Positions 16,764 to 23,905 of a stretch of 35,220 nucleotides of DNA are shown here, piece after piece. The notes under the pieces were generated by a model that ran no database searches, had not been told where the DNA came from, and was given only the letters and a program-made list of their open reading frames with translations. Each line of letters starts with the position of its first letter. Positions within the stretch are counted from its first letter, which is position 1. The DNA lies in the NCBI GenBank assembly GCA_016650125.1, contig JAENWT010000025.1:1-35220 (forward strand). Reading direction: 5' to 3'. The translations under genes were made by a program, and so were the position numbers. The stretch is from Thermoleophilia bacterium. Its GTDB lineage: Bacteria; Actinomycetota; Thermoleophilia; Solirubrobacterales; 70-9.

Positions 16764-17843
16764 TCAGTCGCCTGAAATCGAAGTGGCCGGGTCCGGTACC
16801 TCGGCCAGGTAGCGCCGGATCTGGTCCGCGACGACCTCGTGGGCCGCAATGGACGAGCGCGAAAGCGTGACGTTGAACCAAGCGTGGACCAGCGGCATGC
16901 GGTCGAGCCTGACCGGAACTCCCGCCTTTTCCAGGTTCCTGGCGTAGTCCTCCGCCTCGTCACGGAGCGGATCGGCCAGCGCGGAGACGATGTAAGCCGG
17001 AGCGAGTCCCGAAAGGTCCTCGTTCAGCGCCGGAGAGGCGCGGTGGTCCAGACGGAGGTCCCCTGGCGAGTACTGCGCGTCGTACCAGTCCATCCGCTCG
17101 GTGGTGAGATAGAAGTCTCTTGCAAAGTCGGCCTTTGATCGGGTCTTCGCTCCGACCTTCACTACCGGGTAGATCAGCAGCTGGTAGAGCGGCTGGGCCT
17201 GCCCCATGTCCCGCAGGTCCTGACAGAGAACCGCCGCGAGGTTGCCGCCGGCGCTGTCGCCACCGGCACCGATTCGGGACAGATCGGCTCCAAAGCGATC
17301 GGGATCAGCCTGAACTGCCTGCCAAGCCGTGAGTGCATCGTCGGGCGCGGCCGGGAAAGGATGTTCCGGCGCCAGCCGGTAGTCGACCGCGAGAATCCGG
17401 GTGCCTCCCGCGCGGGCCAAGCGCCGGCAGGCGCGGTCATGGGTGTCAAGCGATCCGACTACCCAGCCGCCGCCGTGGAAATAGACCATCAGGGGACCGC
17501 TGGCGGGAGCCGCAGCCGGCACGTACAGACGCGCATGCAAGGGGTGGCCCTCCACGCCGAGGTCGAAGTCTTTCGAGGTGACACCCGGGTCCGGTTCCCT
17601 GGTCACGACCTGCGCAAGTTCCTCGGTGTCCTGCCGCATCTCCTCGACCGTGACCTTGCTCGCATCCTTCTCGACCAGACCGGCGATCCGGCACAGCGCC
17701 CAGGCATCGGGCCTCAGGCCACTGGCGACTTCCGGCGGCCGGCCGAAGATAAGGGTGAGCAGCCGACCCGGCAGCGCGAAGACCATCCTGGCCGCGGCGG
17801 CAAGGACTGCGACTCGAATCTTGGTGAAGACTGGCGCGGACAT
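16764..17843 (-). CDS. alpha/beta hydrolase, hormone-sensitive-lipase-type esterase
   Basis: 359 residues. The catalytic domain (about 95-359) has the oxyanion motif HGGGW (123-127), nucleophile S197 in GDSAGG, D291 in ADPLRDE and H320 in LVHAWF, a complete HSL/family IV esterase set. It is expected to hydrolyse short-chain carboxyl esters; the natural substrate is unknown. Residues about 8-38 are hydrophobic (VAVLAAAARMVFALPGRLLTLIF) and may anchor the protein to the membrane. The ATG at 17843 is preceded by TAGGAT-N6, implying a leaderless transcript. It shares a 42-bp divergent spacer with the cyclase gene and precedes thrS. Confidence 0.9.
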   Translation of the reverse strand: MSAPVFTKIRVAVLAAAARMVFALPGRLLTLIFGRPPEVASGLRPDAWALCRIAGLVEKDASKVTVEEMRQDTEELAQVVTREPDPGVTSKDFDLGVEGHPLHARLYVPAAAPASGPLMVYFHGGGWVVGSLDTHDRACRRLARAGGTRILAVDYRLAPEHPFPAAPDDALTAWQAVQADPDRFGADLSRIGAGGDSAGGNLAAVLCQDLRDMGQAQPLYQLLIYPVVKVGAKTRSKADFARDFYLTTERMDWYDAQYSPGDLRLDHRASPALNEDLSGLAPAYIVSALADPLRDEAEDYARNLEKAGVPVRLDRMPLVHAWFNVTLSRSSIAAHEVVADQIRRYLAEVPDPATSISGD

Positions 17844-17849
17844 CAGCGC

Positions 17850-17855
17850 ATCCTA
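17850..17855 (-). promoter_or_regulatory. -10 element of the esterase gene (leaderless type)
   Basis: TAGGAT on the minus strand is followed by exactly 6 nt and the ATG at 17843, so the expected transcription start is the A of the start codon. AGGA within it could be mistaken for a ribosome site. Confidence 0.55.
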
Positions 17856-17873
17856 GCCTCGCGGGACCCGGCT

Positions 17874-17879
17874 TATAGT
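17874..17879 (+). promoter_or_regulatory. -10 element of the cyclase gene (leaderless type)
   Basis: TATAGT is followed by TGGAGG and then the ATG at 17886. With the usual 6-nt spacing, transcription starts at the A of ATG. The GGAGG touches the ATG with no spacer, too close to serve as a Shine-Dalgarno sequence, which supports a leaderless start. The two divergent -10 elements are only 18 bp apart. Confidence 0.6.
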
Positions 17880-17885
17880 TGGAGG

Positions 17886-18650
17886 ATGGAAATCATCGAT
17901 CTTTCGGCCCCGATCGTTCCCAGTCCCGATGGCACCCCGGAGGTGCTCCGGACCGAGGTCGAGTTCAGCGACCACGCCGATGGCGCGAAGGTGATCAAGG
18001 AGCTCTTCGGGGTCGATCCCGAACTTCTGCGCAACGGTGAAGGCTGGGCCAACGAGTTCTTCACCCGGTTCGGCACCCACAACTCGACCCACATCGATGC
18101 GCCCTGGCACTACAACTCGACGATCGGCGGCGAACCGGCCCAGACGATCGACCAGCTGCCGCTCGAGTGGTTCGTGAACCCGGGGGTCGTCCTCGACTTC
18201 GATGGCCGCCCCGCCGGGGAAGTGATCGACGTCGCCGACGTCGAAGTTGCCCTGGCCGATGCCGGCCATGAGCTGAAGCCGTTCGACATCGTGCTCGTGC
18301 GCACCGGCTGCGACCAGTGGATCGAAACGCCCGAGTACATGGCCCACGGGCCCGGGGTCAGCGGCGCCGCTACCGAGTGGCTCTATGAGCGCGGAGTGCG
18401 GGTGATGGGCATCGACGCCTGGGGCTGGGACCGCCCACTGTGGATGCAGGCTCAGGAGGCGATCGAGAAACAGGAGGCGGGCATCTTCTGGCAGGCACAT
18501 CAGGTCGATCTCGCTTATTCACAGATCGAGCGACTGGTCAACCTCGACCGGTTGCCATCCACCGGCTTCACCGTGTCCTGCCTCCCCCTGCCGCTGGTCG
18601 GCGGCAGCGGTGCCCCCGCGCGGGCGGTCGCCATGCTCGAGCGCAACTGA
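17886..18650 (+). CDS. metal-dependent hydrolase, cyclase family
   Basis: 254 residues. The family includes kynurenine formamidase (KynB) and bacterial cyclases/lactonases. The diagnostic metal site is HNSTHIDAPWHY (H65, H69, D71, H75), matching HxxTHxDxPxH, with IDAWGWDRP (177-185) forming the rest of the pocket. It opens with EIIDLSAPI, as is typical. No tryptophan-degradation genes are nearby, so calling it a kynurenine formamidase would be a guess. It is followed after 41 bp by the PI-PLC-like gene, probably in the same transcript. Confidence 0.88.
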   Translation: MEIIDLSAPIVPSPDGTPEVLRTEVEFSDHADGAKVIKELFGVDPELLRNGEGWANEFFTRFGTHNSTHIDAPWHYNSTIGGEPAQTIDQLPLEWFVNPGVVLDFDGRPAGEVIDVADVEVALADAGHELKPFDIVLVRTGCDQWIETPEYMAHGPGVSGAATEWLYERGVRVMGIDAWGWDRPLWMQAQEAIEKQEAGIFWQAHQVDLAYSQIERLVNLDRLPSTGFTVSCLPLPLVGGSGAPARAVAMLERN

Positions 18651-18691
18651 GGCTCAGCTGCAGGGTTTATCCGGGCATGGGATCATCAGGA

Positions 18692-19993
18692 ATGTTCGCT
18701 TACCGGGGAAGAGCTGTCTGGATCATCGCGGCGCTGGGGCTGCTGATGCTGCTCCCATCGGCCGCAGCGGCCGCGGACGAACCCTGCAACGGAGCACCCG
18801 AGCTTTGCGACCGGCCCCTGGACCAGGTGGTCCTGCCGGGAACCCACAACTCGATGTCAGCGGCAGAGCTCAACTGGAGCCTCCCCAACCAGACCTATTC
18901 GATCTCAAACCAGCTGAAGCTCGGCGTACGCGCCCTGCTCTTCGACACGCATTACGGCGAAGCTAACGGGAACGGCACGGTCATCAAAATCCCGAAGAGC
19001 GAAGGCCGGGTCACCCACGCCCACACGTACATGTGCCACGAGCTTTGCCAACTGGGTTCGGTCGACCTGACCGAGGAGCTTGGCCGCATCGCCGATTTTC
19101 TTGCCGCCAATCCGCGTGAGGTGCTCACCTTCATCAATCAGGACGGCATCTCACCGGAGGACTACGCAACAGCGGTCCAGAACAGCGGGCTGCTGCCATA
19201 CGTCTACCAGGGTTCCGCGACCTCGTTCCCGACGCTCAGGCAGATGATCGACTCCGGCCAGCGGGTCGTGATGCTCGCTGAGCAGGAAGCGGCCGGTGTC
19301 TCCTGGTACCACCTCGCCTACGACGGTTCCGTCATGGAAACGCCGTACGAGTTCATTGAACCGGTCGAAGGCAATTCCACCGCAAAACTCACCGATCCGG
19401 CCCAGCTCAACGAGAGCTGCCGGCCGAACCGTGGTCAGGAAGGCTCACCCCTGTTCCTGATGAACCACTGGATCACGACTAGCGTCACACCGCAACCGGC
19501 CAGGGCCGCGATCGTCAACACGAAAGAGGCGCTGGTTGCCAGGGCAAAGGCCTGTGAAGCGCGACGCGGCAAGCTGCCTAACATCGTCGCCGTGGACTTC
19601 TTCGGCCAGGGCGACCTGATCGGCGCGGTGCGCCAGCTGAACGGAGTCGAAAAACCGATCCTCACGGTCTCGAAGCCCAAGCCGAGAACTGCGAAGTCCA
19701 AGCGCAAGGCGACCTTCCGGGTGAAGGTCTCCAACGCCGGCGACGCCGATGCGACCTCCGTCAAGGTCTGCGCCACGGTGCCGTCCAGGCTTGCGAAGAA
19801 GCCTCGCTGCTCGACGATCGCAAGCGTTCCGATCGATACGACCGGAACCGCCAGCCTTAGCTTCAAGACGAAGAAGCGCTTCCGCAAAGGCACGGGCACA
19901 GTTCGCTTCTCCATTTCATCGAGTCAGCCGACCATCAAGACGACGGCGAAGCTGACCGTCAAGCCGCTCAAGAAGCCAAAGCGGCACAAGTAA
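18692..19993 (+). CDS. secreted PI-PLC-like phosphodiesterase with a C-terminal Ig-like/CARDB-type domain
   Basis: 433 residues. A signal peptide (1-28, ending AAAAADE) is followed by a PLC-like TIM-barrel domain (about 30-320): LPGTHNSMS holds the first catalytic histidine (H52), and LLFDTHYGE and the HAHTYMC region (H109, H111) hold candidates for the second. The C-terminus (about 335-433, TVSKPKPRT...KKPKRHK) resembles CARDB/DUF11 beta-sandwich adhesion domains and ends in a basic tail. Substrate could be a phosphoinositide or another phosphodiester; not decidable here. ATG 18692 gives the cleaner signal peptide; ATG 18677 is an alternative. A hairpin terminator follows at 20020. Confidence 0.85.
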   Translation: MFAYRGRAVWIIAALGLLMLLPSAAAAADEPCNGAPELCDRPLDQVVLPGTHNSMSAAELNWSLPNQTYSISNQLKLGVRALLFDTHYGEANGNGTVIKIPKSEGRVTHAHTYMCHELCQLGSVDLTEELGRIADFLAANPREVLTFINQDGISPEDYATAVQNSGLLPYVYQGSATSFPTLRQMIDSGQRVVMLAEQEAAGVSWYHLAYDGSVMETPYEFIEPVEGNSTAKLTDPAQLNESCRPNRGQEGSPLFLMNHWITTSVTPQPARAAIVNTKEALVARAKACEARRGKLPNIVAVDFFGQGDLIGAVRQLNGVEKPILTVSKPKPRTAKSKRKATFRVKVSNAGDADATSVKVCATVPSRLAKKPRCSTIASVPIDTTGTASLSFKTKKRFRKGTGTVRFSISSSQPTIKTTAKLTVKPLKKPKRHK

Positions 19994-20019
19994 GCCCGGC
20001 AAATCACCCGGGAAATGCG

Positions 20020-20043
20020 AAAGCCCCGCATTCGCGGGGCTTT
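20020..20043. terminator. bidirectional hairpin terminator
   Basis: AAAGCCCCGC at 20020-20029 pairs perfectly with GCGGGGCTTT at 20034-20043 around a 4-nt loop. It lies between the 3' ends of the plus-strand PI-PLC-like gene and the minus-strand tRNA-Val gene, and it has short T-runs on both strands, so it can serve both. Confidence 0.8.
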
Positions 20044-20050
20044 GCTTGAG

Positions 20051-20123
20051 TGGGCACAACTGGGCTCGAACCAGTGACCTCCACGATGTCGACGTGGCGC
20101 TCTACCAACTGAGCTATGCGCCC
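20051..20123 (-). tRNA. tRNA-Val (GAC)
   Basis: 73 nt, full cloverleaf: acceptor GGGCGCA/TGTGCCC with one G-U pair, D stem GCTC/GAGC, anticodon stem CCACG/CGTGG, T stem ACTGG/CCAGT, discriminator A, CCA not encoded. The anticodon loop is TCGACAT, giving anticodon GAC. Position 33 is therefore C in place of the nearly invariant U. A possible -10 (TAGGCT, 20139-20134) lies 10 nt before the 5' end. Confidence 0.93.
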
Positions 20124-20226
20124 GGGATCGAGGAGCCTACCAACGCGGCAGATCCTTTGACTCGGAGCGCGGCACCCGGACCTCCGCAGACCGAGTGCGC
20201 AACTTGCCGCCGGAGGTGGTGTTTCG

Positions 20227-20243
20227 ATTGGCGAAGCGCCAAT
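20227..20243 (+). promoter_or_regulatory. 7-bp palindromic hairpin in the DUF6351 gene leader
   Basis: ATTGGCG, AAG, CGCCAAT is a perfect stem with a 3-nt loop, centred about 54 bp before the ATG at 20289. It could be an operator or a leader hairpin; no function is visible. Confidence 0.35.
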
Positions 20244-20288
20244 TCTCCGTTTCGTCCCGGTTCACCCCCGATCGAGGAGTCCCGAGCA

Positions 20289-21131
20289 ATGAAGTCAGTC
20301 GCGACAGCACTCAGCCTCGTCGCCCTCGCCCTGGCGGCGGTCGTATTCCTTGCCGGTCCGGCCTCGGCCGCTGCTCCGATCAAGATCGAGACTCTTTCGA
20401 GCAAGCCGAACCGGGTCACCGGTGGTGACGCCCTGATGGCGGTCACCGCGCCCAGCGGGACCAGCCGGAACAAGCTGATCGTCCGCCGCAACGGCACGGT
20501 CGTCACCAGCTCCTTCAAGGCAGACCCGGGCAATTCGCAGCGCCTGATCGGTCTGGTGACCGGACTCCGCAACGGCAGTAACGTCGTCTCGGCCTGGGCC
20601 GGCACCGACGCGATCAATCCGGCCCGGCACGACATGTTCAACTCTCCGAGAATCGGCCCGCTGTTCTCCGGGCCGCAGCAGAGCCCGTATTACTGCACCA
20701 CCGCCGCCCTCGGCGCCGGACCCCCCACCGATGCGAACTGCTCGGCCCCGACCACGGTCTCCTACAGCTACAAGAGCACCAACGGCACGTTCAAGCCGCT
20801 GGCCGACCCGAATTCACGCCCGTCCGACCTGGCGCAGACCACGACCCGCACCGGCCAGACCGTCGATTACGTGGTCCGGGTGGAGCAGGGCACGATCAAT
20901 CGTGCCGTTTACCAGTGGGCGGTACTTGCCTCTGACGGAGTGACCGGCTCCAAGTGCCAGGCAAGCACCCGGATCAAGAAGATCCGCAAAGGTACGAAGC
21001 TGCGCGCCCGAGCCGACAAGATCAACGGCTTCTGCAAGGCCTACGCCCCGGTGAAAGTCGTCAAGGTGAAGCAGCTAAAGGCGCCTGCCGGAGTCGAACC
21101 GGCGTACACGGCTTTGCAGGCCGCTGCGTAA
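20289..21131 (+). CDS. secreted DUF6351-like N-terminal fragment
   Basis: 280 residues from ATG 20289 (GAGGAG ribosome site 9-10 nt upstream). Residues 1-27 are a signal peptide. About 30-225 resembles the N-terminal part of DUF6351 proteins (KIETLSSKPNRVTGGDALM; FSGPQQSPYYC; RPSDLAQTTTRTGQTVDYVVRVEQGTINRAVYQWAVL). Members I recall are several hundred residues longer, with a hydrolase-like C-terminal part. Here that part is missing and a basic tail replaces it. The frame runs 53 nt into the tRNA-Cys gene on the other strand, and its stop TAA lies inside that gene. The DNA also separates tRNA-Val from tRNA-Cys/Gly. It could be a degraded remnant or a shortened working protein. Confidence 0.65.
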   Translation: MKSVATALSLVALALAAVVFLAGPASAAAPIKIETLSSKPNRVTGGDALMAVTAPSGTSRNKLIVRRNGTVVTSSFKADPGNSQRLIGLVTGLRNGSNVVSAWAGTDAINPARHDMFNSPRIGPLFSGPQQSPYYCTTAALGAGPPTDANCSAPTTVSYSYKSTNGTFKPLADPNSRPSDLAQTTTRTGQTVDYVVRVEQGTINRAVYQWAVLASDGVTGSKCQASTRIKKIRKGTKLRARADKINGFCKAYAPVKVVKVKQLKAPAGVEPAYTALQAAA

Positions 21132-21149
21132 CCACTCCGCCAAGGCGCC
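21079..21149 (-). tRNA. tRNA-Cys (GCA)
   Basis: 71 nt, acceptor GGCGCCT/AGGCGCC, anticodon loop CTGCAAA (GCA), T arm GCCGG TTCGACT CCGGC, discriminator U73 as required for cysteine. CCA is not encoded. The last 53 nt overlap the 3' end of the plus-strand DUF6351-like frame. A 35-bp spacer holding an AGGTGCC/GGCACCT hairpin (21155-21180) separates it from tRNA-Gly. Confidence 0.96.
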
Positions 21150-21184
21150 AAAGGAGGTGCCAGCCGGTTGACCGGCACCTCGCA

Positions 21185-21258
21185 AGCGGCTGATGGGATT
21201 CGAACCCACGACCTTCTGCATGGCAAGCAGACGCTCTAGCCAGCTGAGCTACAGCCGC
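21185..21258 (-). tRNA. tRNA-Gly (GCC)
   Basis: 74 nt, acceptor GCGGCTG/CAGCCGC, D stem GCTC/GAGC, anticodon loop TTGCCAT (GCC), T arm GTGGG TTCGAAT CCCAT, discriminator U73. CCA is not encoded. It is the first gene of the tRNA transcript, followed by tRNA-Cys. Confidence 0.97.
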
Positions 21259-21269
21259 GAAGTCGGGCG

Positions 21270-21275
21270 AGTATA
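21270..21275 (-). promoter_or_regulatory. -10 element of the tRNA-Gly/tRNA-Cys transcript
   Basis: TATACT on the minus strand, one change from the TATAAT consensus, ends 11 nt before the tRNA-Gly 5' end, so the primary transcript would carry about a 5-nt leader. The -35 region at 17-bp spacing (ATACGG) is poor. Confidence 0.6.
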
Positions 21276-21339
21276 CCCGGCTGAATCACACGCCGTATGC
21301 CTCTGAGCGCGGTGAGCGGGCGCTTCCCGGCGACGCCAC

Positions 21340-21735
21340 TCAGCCGTCGAGTACTTCGTTGACGAGGCGGTCGGCCTCGGAGTTCATTTCCCGGCGGACA
21401 TGCTTGATCGTCCACTCGTCGAAATCGGCCAGGGCGGTCTTTGCTTCGGCGTGAAGTGGCTTGATTCCGGCGTTTTTCACCTTGTACTCGCCCCTCACCT
21501 GTTTGACGACGAGCTCCGAGTCGCCGATCAGTTCAACCTTGTCGGCCCCGAGTTCCTTGGCCAGCGCGATGCCGGCGATGAGCGCCTTGTATTCGGCGAC
21601 GTTGTTGGTCGCGTCACCGATCTTCTCGCCGCGTTCGAGCAGGACTCCCCCGGTTTCGTCGCGCACAACGATCCCGATCGCCGACGGACCGGGGTTACCC
21701 CTCGCACCACCATCGACGTTCACGGTCAGTTTCAT
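21340..21735 (-). CDS. rnhA: ribonuclease HI-family protein
   Basis: 131 residues, close to the minimal RNase H fold. Catalytic acids are D8 in NVDGGARGNPG, the E of NNVAEYKAL, the D of LIGDSELVVKQ and the last D in NSEADRLVNEV. It cleaves RNA in RNA-DNA hybrids. It has the short actinobacterial/archaeal-like form (GGARGNPGPSAIG) without the basic protrusion of E. coli RNase HI. The ATG at 21735 has no ribosome site but is preceded by TACATT-N6, so it probably has its own leaderless promoter. RNase HII is encoded at the right end of the same window. Confidence 0.92.
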   Translation of the reverse strand: MKLTVNVDGGARGNPGPSAIGIVVRDETGGVLLERGEKIGDATNNVAEYKALIAGIALAKELGADKVELIGDSELVVKQVRGEYKVKNAGIKPLHAEAKTALADFDEWTIKHVRREMNSEADRLVNEVLDG

Positions 21736-21741
21736 CGAGAG

Positions 21742-21747
21742 AATGTA
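21742..21747 (-). promoter_or_regulatory. -10 element of rnhA (leaderless type)
   Basis: TACATT on the minus strand is followed by CTCTCG and the ATG at 21735, with the same 6-nt spacing as in front of the esterase, cyclase, comM and yraN genes. No Shine-Dalgarno sequence is present. Confidence 0.6.
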
Positions 21748-21823
21748 CCGTCGACCGATGAAGCGAGGGATGTTGTGCGTTTGTAGCTCATATACGACAC
21801 CGATCGCACATCATGCACCTGCT

Positions 21824-22777
21824 TCAAGCGCGCGGATGGCTGCCGGCGTAGGCGTCGCGCAGGCGGGCGGCATCGAGGTGCGTGTAGATCTGCGTGGTTG
21901 AAATCGAGGAATGGCCCAAAAGCTCCTGGATCGTGCGCAGGTCGGCGCCGCCCTCAAGCAGGTGGGTTGCGAACGAGTGCCTCAGGGCGTGTGGCGAGAT
22001 GCCGCCGGTGCCGGCGGCTTCGCGGACCCAGATCGCCAGCCGGCGGGTCACGTCAGAGGGAGACAGGCGGCGACCGTTGCGGGAAAGGAACAGGGCCTTC
22101 TCGCTGCGGTCGGAGACGAGGCTGGGCCGGCCGCGGGCCAGATAGGCCTCGACCGCCCGTTGTGCCGGCTCACCCACCGGCAGGCGCCGGTGGCGTGAGC
22201 CCTTGCCGACGACGTAGATCTGCTCGCTGTCGAAGTCGATCGAATCGGTTTCGATCGAGATCACCTCTTCCGAGCGCAGGCCACATGAGTAGGCGAGTTC
22301 GAGCATGGCGCGGTCCCTCATCTCGAGCGGGGTGCGAGCTGGAACGCGGTCAAGCAGCGTCTCCATCTGCTGCGCGGTCAGGACCGTAGGCAGCTTCGAA
22401 TCCGCCTTCGGGGCCGAGACCAGATCGGCCGGGTTCTGCTTCACGCGGCCGGTCCGCAGGAGGAAGGCGTAGAACCCACGAATCGCCGCGAGCTTGCGAC
22501 TGATCGTGGTTGCCGCGAGGTCCTGGCCGGAAAGCGACGCGGCGTAACGCCTCAGGTCGCGGTGTCCGACCTCATCCGGCGCGAGTCCGGCACGGCCGGC
22601 CCACTCTGCCACCTGAAGCAGGTCGTGGTGGTAGGCCTTGATCGTTTTCGGCGACGAGGCTGTGGCGACAAGATCGGCCTCATAGAGAGCCATAGCCTGT
22701 GACCAGCGCGGATCGGGTTCGGGCCCGGCCTCGTTTACGACCGGCAAATCAGCCGATGTAGATGGGAGTACCGACAT
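21824..22777 (-). CDS. tyrosine recombinase XerC/XerD
   Basis: 317 residues from ATG 22777 (ATG 22789 is also in frame). A SAM-like N-terminal DNA-binding domain (about 20-105) is followed by a catalytic domain with the first Arg in SCGLRSEEV, HALRHSFATHLL (HxxR), the final LLGHSSISTTQIYTH and its tyrosine nucleophile. Length and motifs fit the chromosome-dimer-resolving Xer proteins. The order and lack of phage genes argue against a prophage integrase. The start lies inside the end of the L,D-transpeptidase gene (29-bp overlap), so the two are co-transcribed. Whether it is XerC or XerD cannot be decided here. Confidence 0.9.
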   Translation of the reverse strand: MSVLPSTSADLPVVNEAGPEPDPRWSQAMALYEADLVATASSPKTIKAYHHDLLQVAEWAGRAGLAPDEVGHRDLRRYAASLSGQDLAATTISRKLAAIRGFYAFLLRTGRVKQNPADLVSAPKADSKLPTVLTAQQMETLLDRVPARTPLEMRDRAMLELAYSCGLRSEEVISIETDSIDFDSEQIYVVGKGSRHRRLPVGEPAQRAVEAYLARGRPSLVSDRSEKALFLSRNGRRLSPSDVTRRLAIWVREAAGTGGISPHALRHSFATHLLEGGADLRTIQELLGHSSISTTQIYTHLDAARLRDAYAGSHPRA

Positions 22778-23789
22778 CGACCTGGTCATAGAGTTCGATC
22801 ACGTCGGCAATCCCCATCCGGACACAGCCGTGGGACGCGGCCGAGCCGAGTGAGCCGATGTCATCCGTTCCGTGAATGCCGGCACCGTCGAAGATGCCCA
22901 TCCAGCGCGCCTTCAGCGGGTTCTCGGCAGTGCCACCGGGCACGACCATTCCGGCCTGATCCCCGGCCCAGGCCGAATTCGGCACGGTCCAGACAGGATC
23001 GACCTGCTTGTCCTGGATGCTGTAAGTGCCGGCCGGCGTCTCGAGGCCGACCTGGCCCACTGCGACCGTGTAGGTCTTGGTCAGTTCGAGATCCTTCCAG
23101 AGCGTCAGCTGGTAGTTGGCGCGGTCCAGGGTCAGGTAAGTCGGGTACTTCGTCGCGACCTCTTTGGTCGTGACCGCGGGCTTGGTGACGTTCACCTTGG
23201 CGGGCAGGGTGCGAACGCCCTTGCCGGAGTCGAGCAGGGAAGTCAGCTGGGTCGTGAGCAGGTTGTCCCGCAGCTTGTGTCCGTCATGCGCCTTGACGAC
23301 GCTGAGCGAGTCGGGTCCGGCGGAGACCGAAGCGTCGACCGGGTCCTCGTTCACGTTCTCGGCGACTTCGCGCACGAACTTGTTGACGGCCTTCCTCGAA
23401 TAGGTCACCTCGACCGGGATCGCGGCGTTGACCTCGCCCCCGGTCACTTGTCGGACCAACCGTGACGGCAGCGAGCCTTCCCGGCTCTCTTCGAAAGCGC
23501 GATCGACGCTGGTCGTGACGTCGGCCTGGATGTTGAGCTCCTTGGCCGGCAGCTTGTATGACTTCTTGTTAAAAGTGACCGCGACCGGCTTGCGCTGCGG
23601 CGCCAGTACATGGTTGGTCACGGCCTCGGTCGCCTGGTCGCGGCTCATGCCACTGACGTTGACGCCGCTGATGGTTACGCCCTGAGCGAGCTCATCCTTG
23701 GTCGAGCTGTCATACGCGTAGGCACCGACCGCTCCTCCGATCAGGAGGAAAACCGCTGCGATCATCAGTATCTGAGTCTTGCGTCCCAT
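22749..23789 (-). CDS. L,D-transpeptidase with a VanW-type peptidoglycan-binding region
   Basis: 346 residues. Residues 7-26 form a signal-anchor helix (ILMIAAVFLLIGGAVGAYAY). About 35-215 holds two related alpha+beta units of the PG_binding_4 type (ITISGVNVSGMSRDQA...; PVEVTYSRKAV...). The YkuD domain (about 222-346) ends in IHGTDDIGSLGSAASHGCVRM, where the cysteine of SHGCVR is the catalytic residue. It makes 3-3 cross-links in murein or attaches proteins to it, outside the membrane. A CAGGG ribosome site lies 5 nt before ATG 23789, and a promoter is seen at 23836. Confidence 0.95.
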   Translation of the reverse strand: MGRKTQILMIAAVFLLIGGAVGAYAYDSSTKDELAQGVTISGVNVSGMSRDQATEAVTNHVLAPQRKPVAVTFNKKSYKLPAKELNIQADVTTSVDRAFEESREGSLPSRLVRQVTGGEVNAAIPVEVTYSRKAVNKFVREVAENVNEDPVDASVSAGPDSLSVVKAHDGHKLRDNLLTTQLTSLLDSGKGVRTLPAKVNVTKPAVTTKEVATKYPTYLTLDRANYQLTLWKDLELTKTYTVAVGQVGLETPAGTYSIQDKQVDPVWTVPNSAWAGDQAGMVVPGGTAENPLKARWMGIFDGAGIHGTDDIGSLGSAASHGCVRMGIADVIELYDQVDVGTPIYIG

Positions 23790-23835
23790 TCAAACCCTGT
23801 CCTGGCTAGGTAAATCGTCAAGAAACCGTTCCGCA

Positions 23836-23841
23836 ATTGTA
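23836..23841 (-). promoter_or_regulatory. -10 element of the L,D-transpeptidase/xer transcript
   Basis: TACAAT on the minus strand, with TTTGCC (minus strand) 16 bp upstream as a possible -35. Transcription would start near 23829, giving a leader of about 40 nt with an ordinary ribosome site. The surrounding 23800-23900 is unusually AT-rich and has small hairpins (AGCTG/CAGCT, TTGCG/CGCAA) downstream of the epimerase stop. Confidence 0.5.
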
Positions 23842-23905
23842 GTTACCACGGAGGCCGGGCAAAACCTTTTTGCGAAACGCAAGCTGTTTTGCAGCTATTT
23901 GCAGG

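Noticed and set aside
16764-18650. Esterase plus cyclase as a kynurenine or lactone degradation module
   Set aside because: Both are broad families with no pathway partner in the window; only their divergent promoters link them.
21740-21823. A dif site downstream of the Xer gene
   Set aside because: No 28-bp sequence with the paired Xer-arm consensus around a 6-bp centre could be found; only an imperfect inverted repeat with a long loop.
21824-22777. Tyrosine recombinase next to tRNA genes as the integrase of a genomic island
   Set aside because: Size and motifs fit a housekeeping XerC/D. It is coupled to an L,D-transpeptidase, rnhA lies between it and the tRNAs, and no att repeats or phage genes are present.
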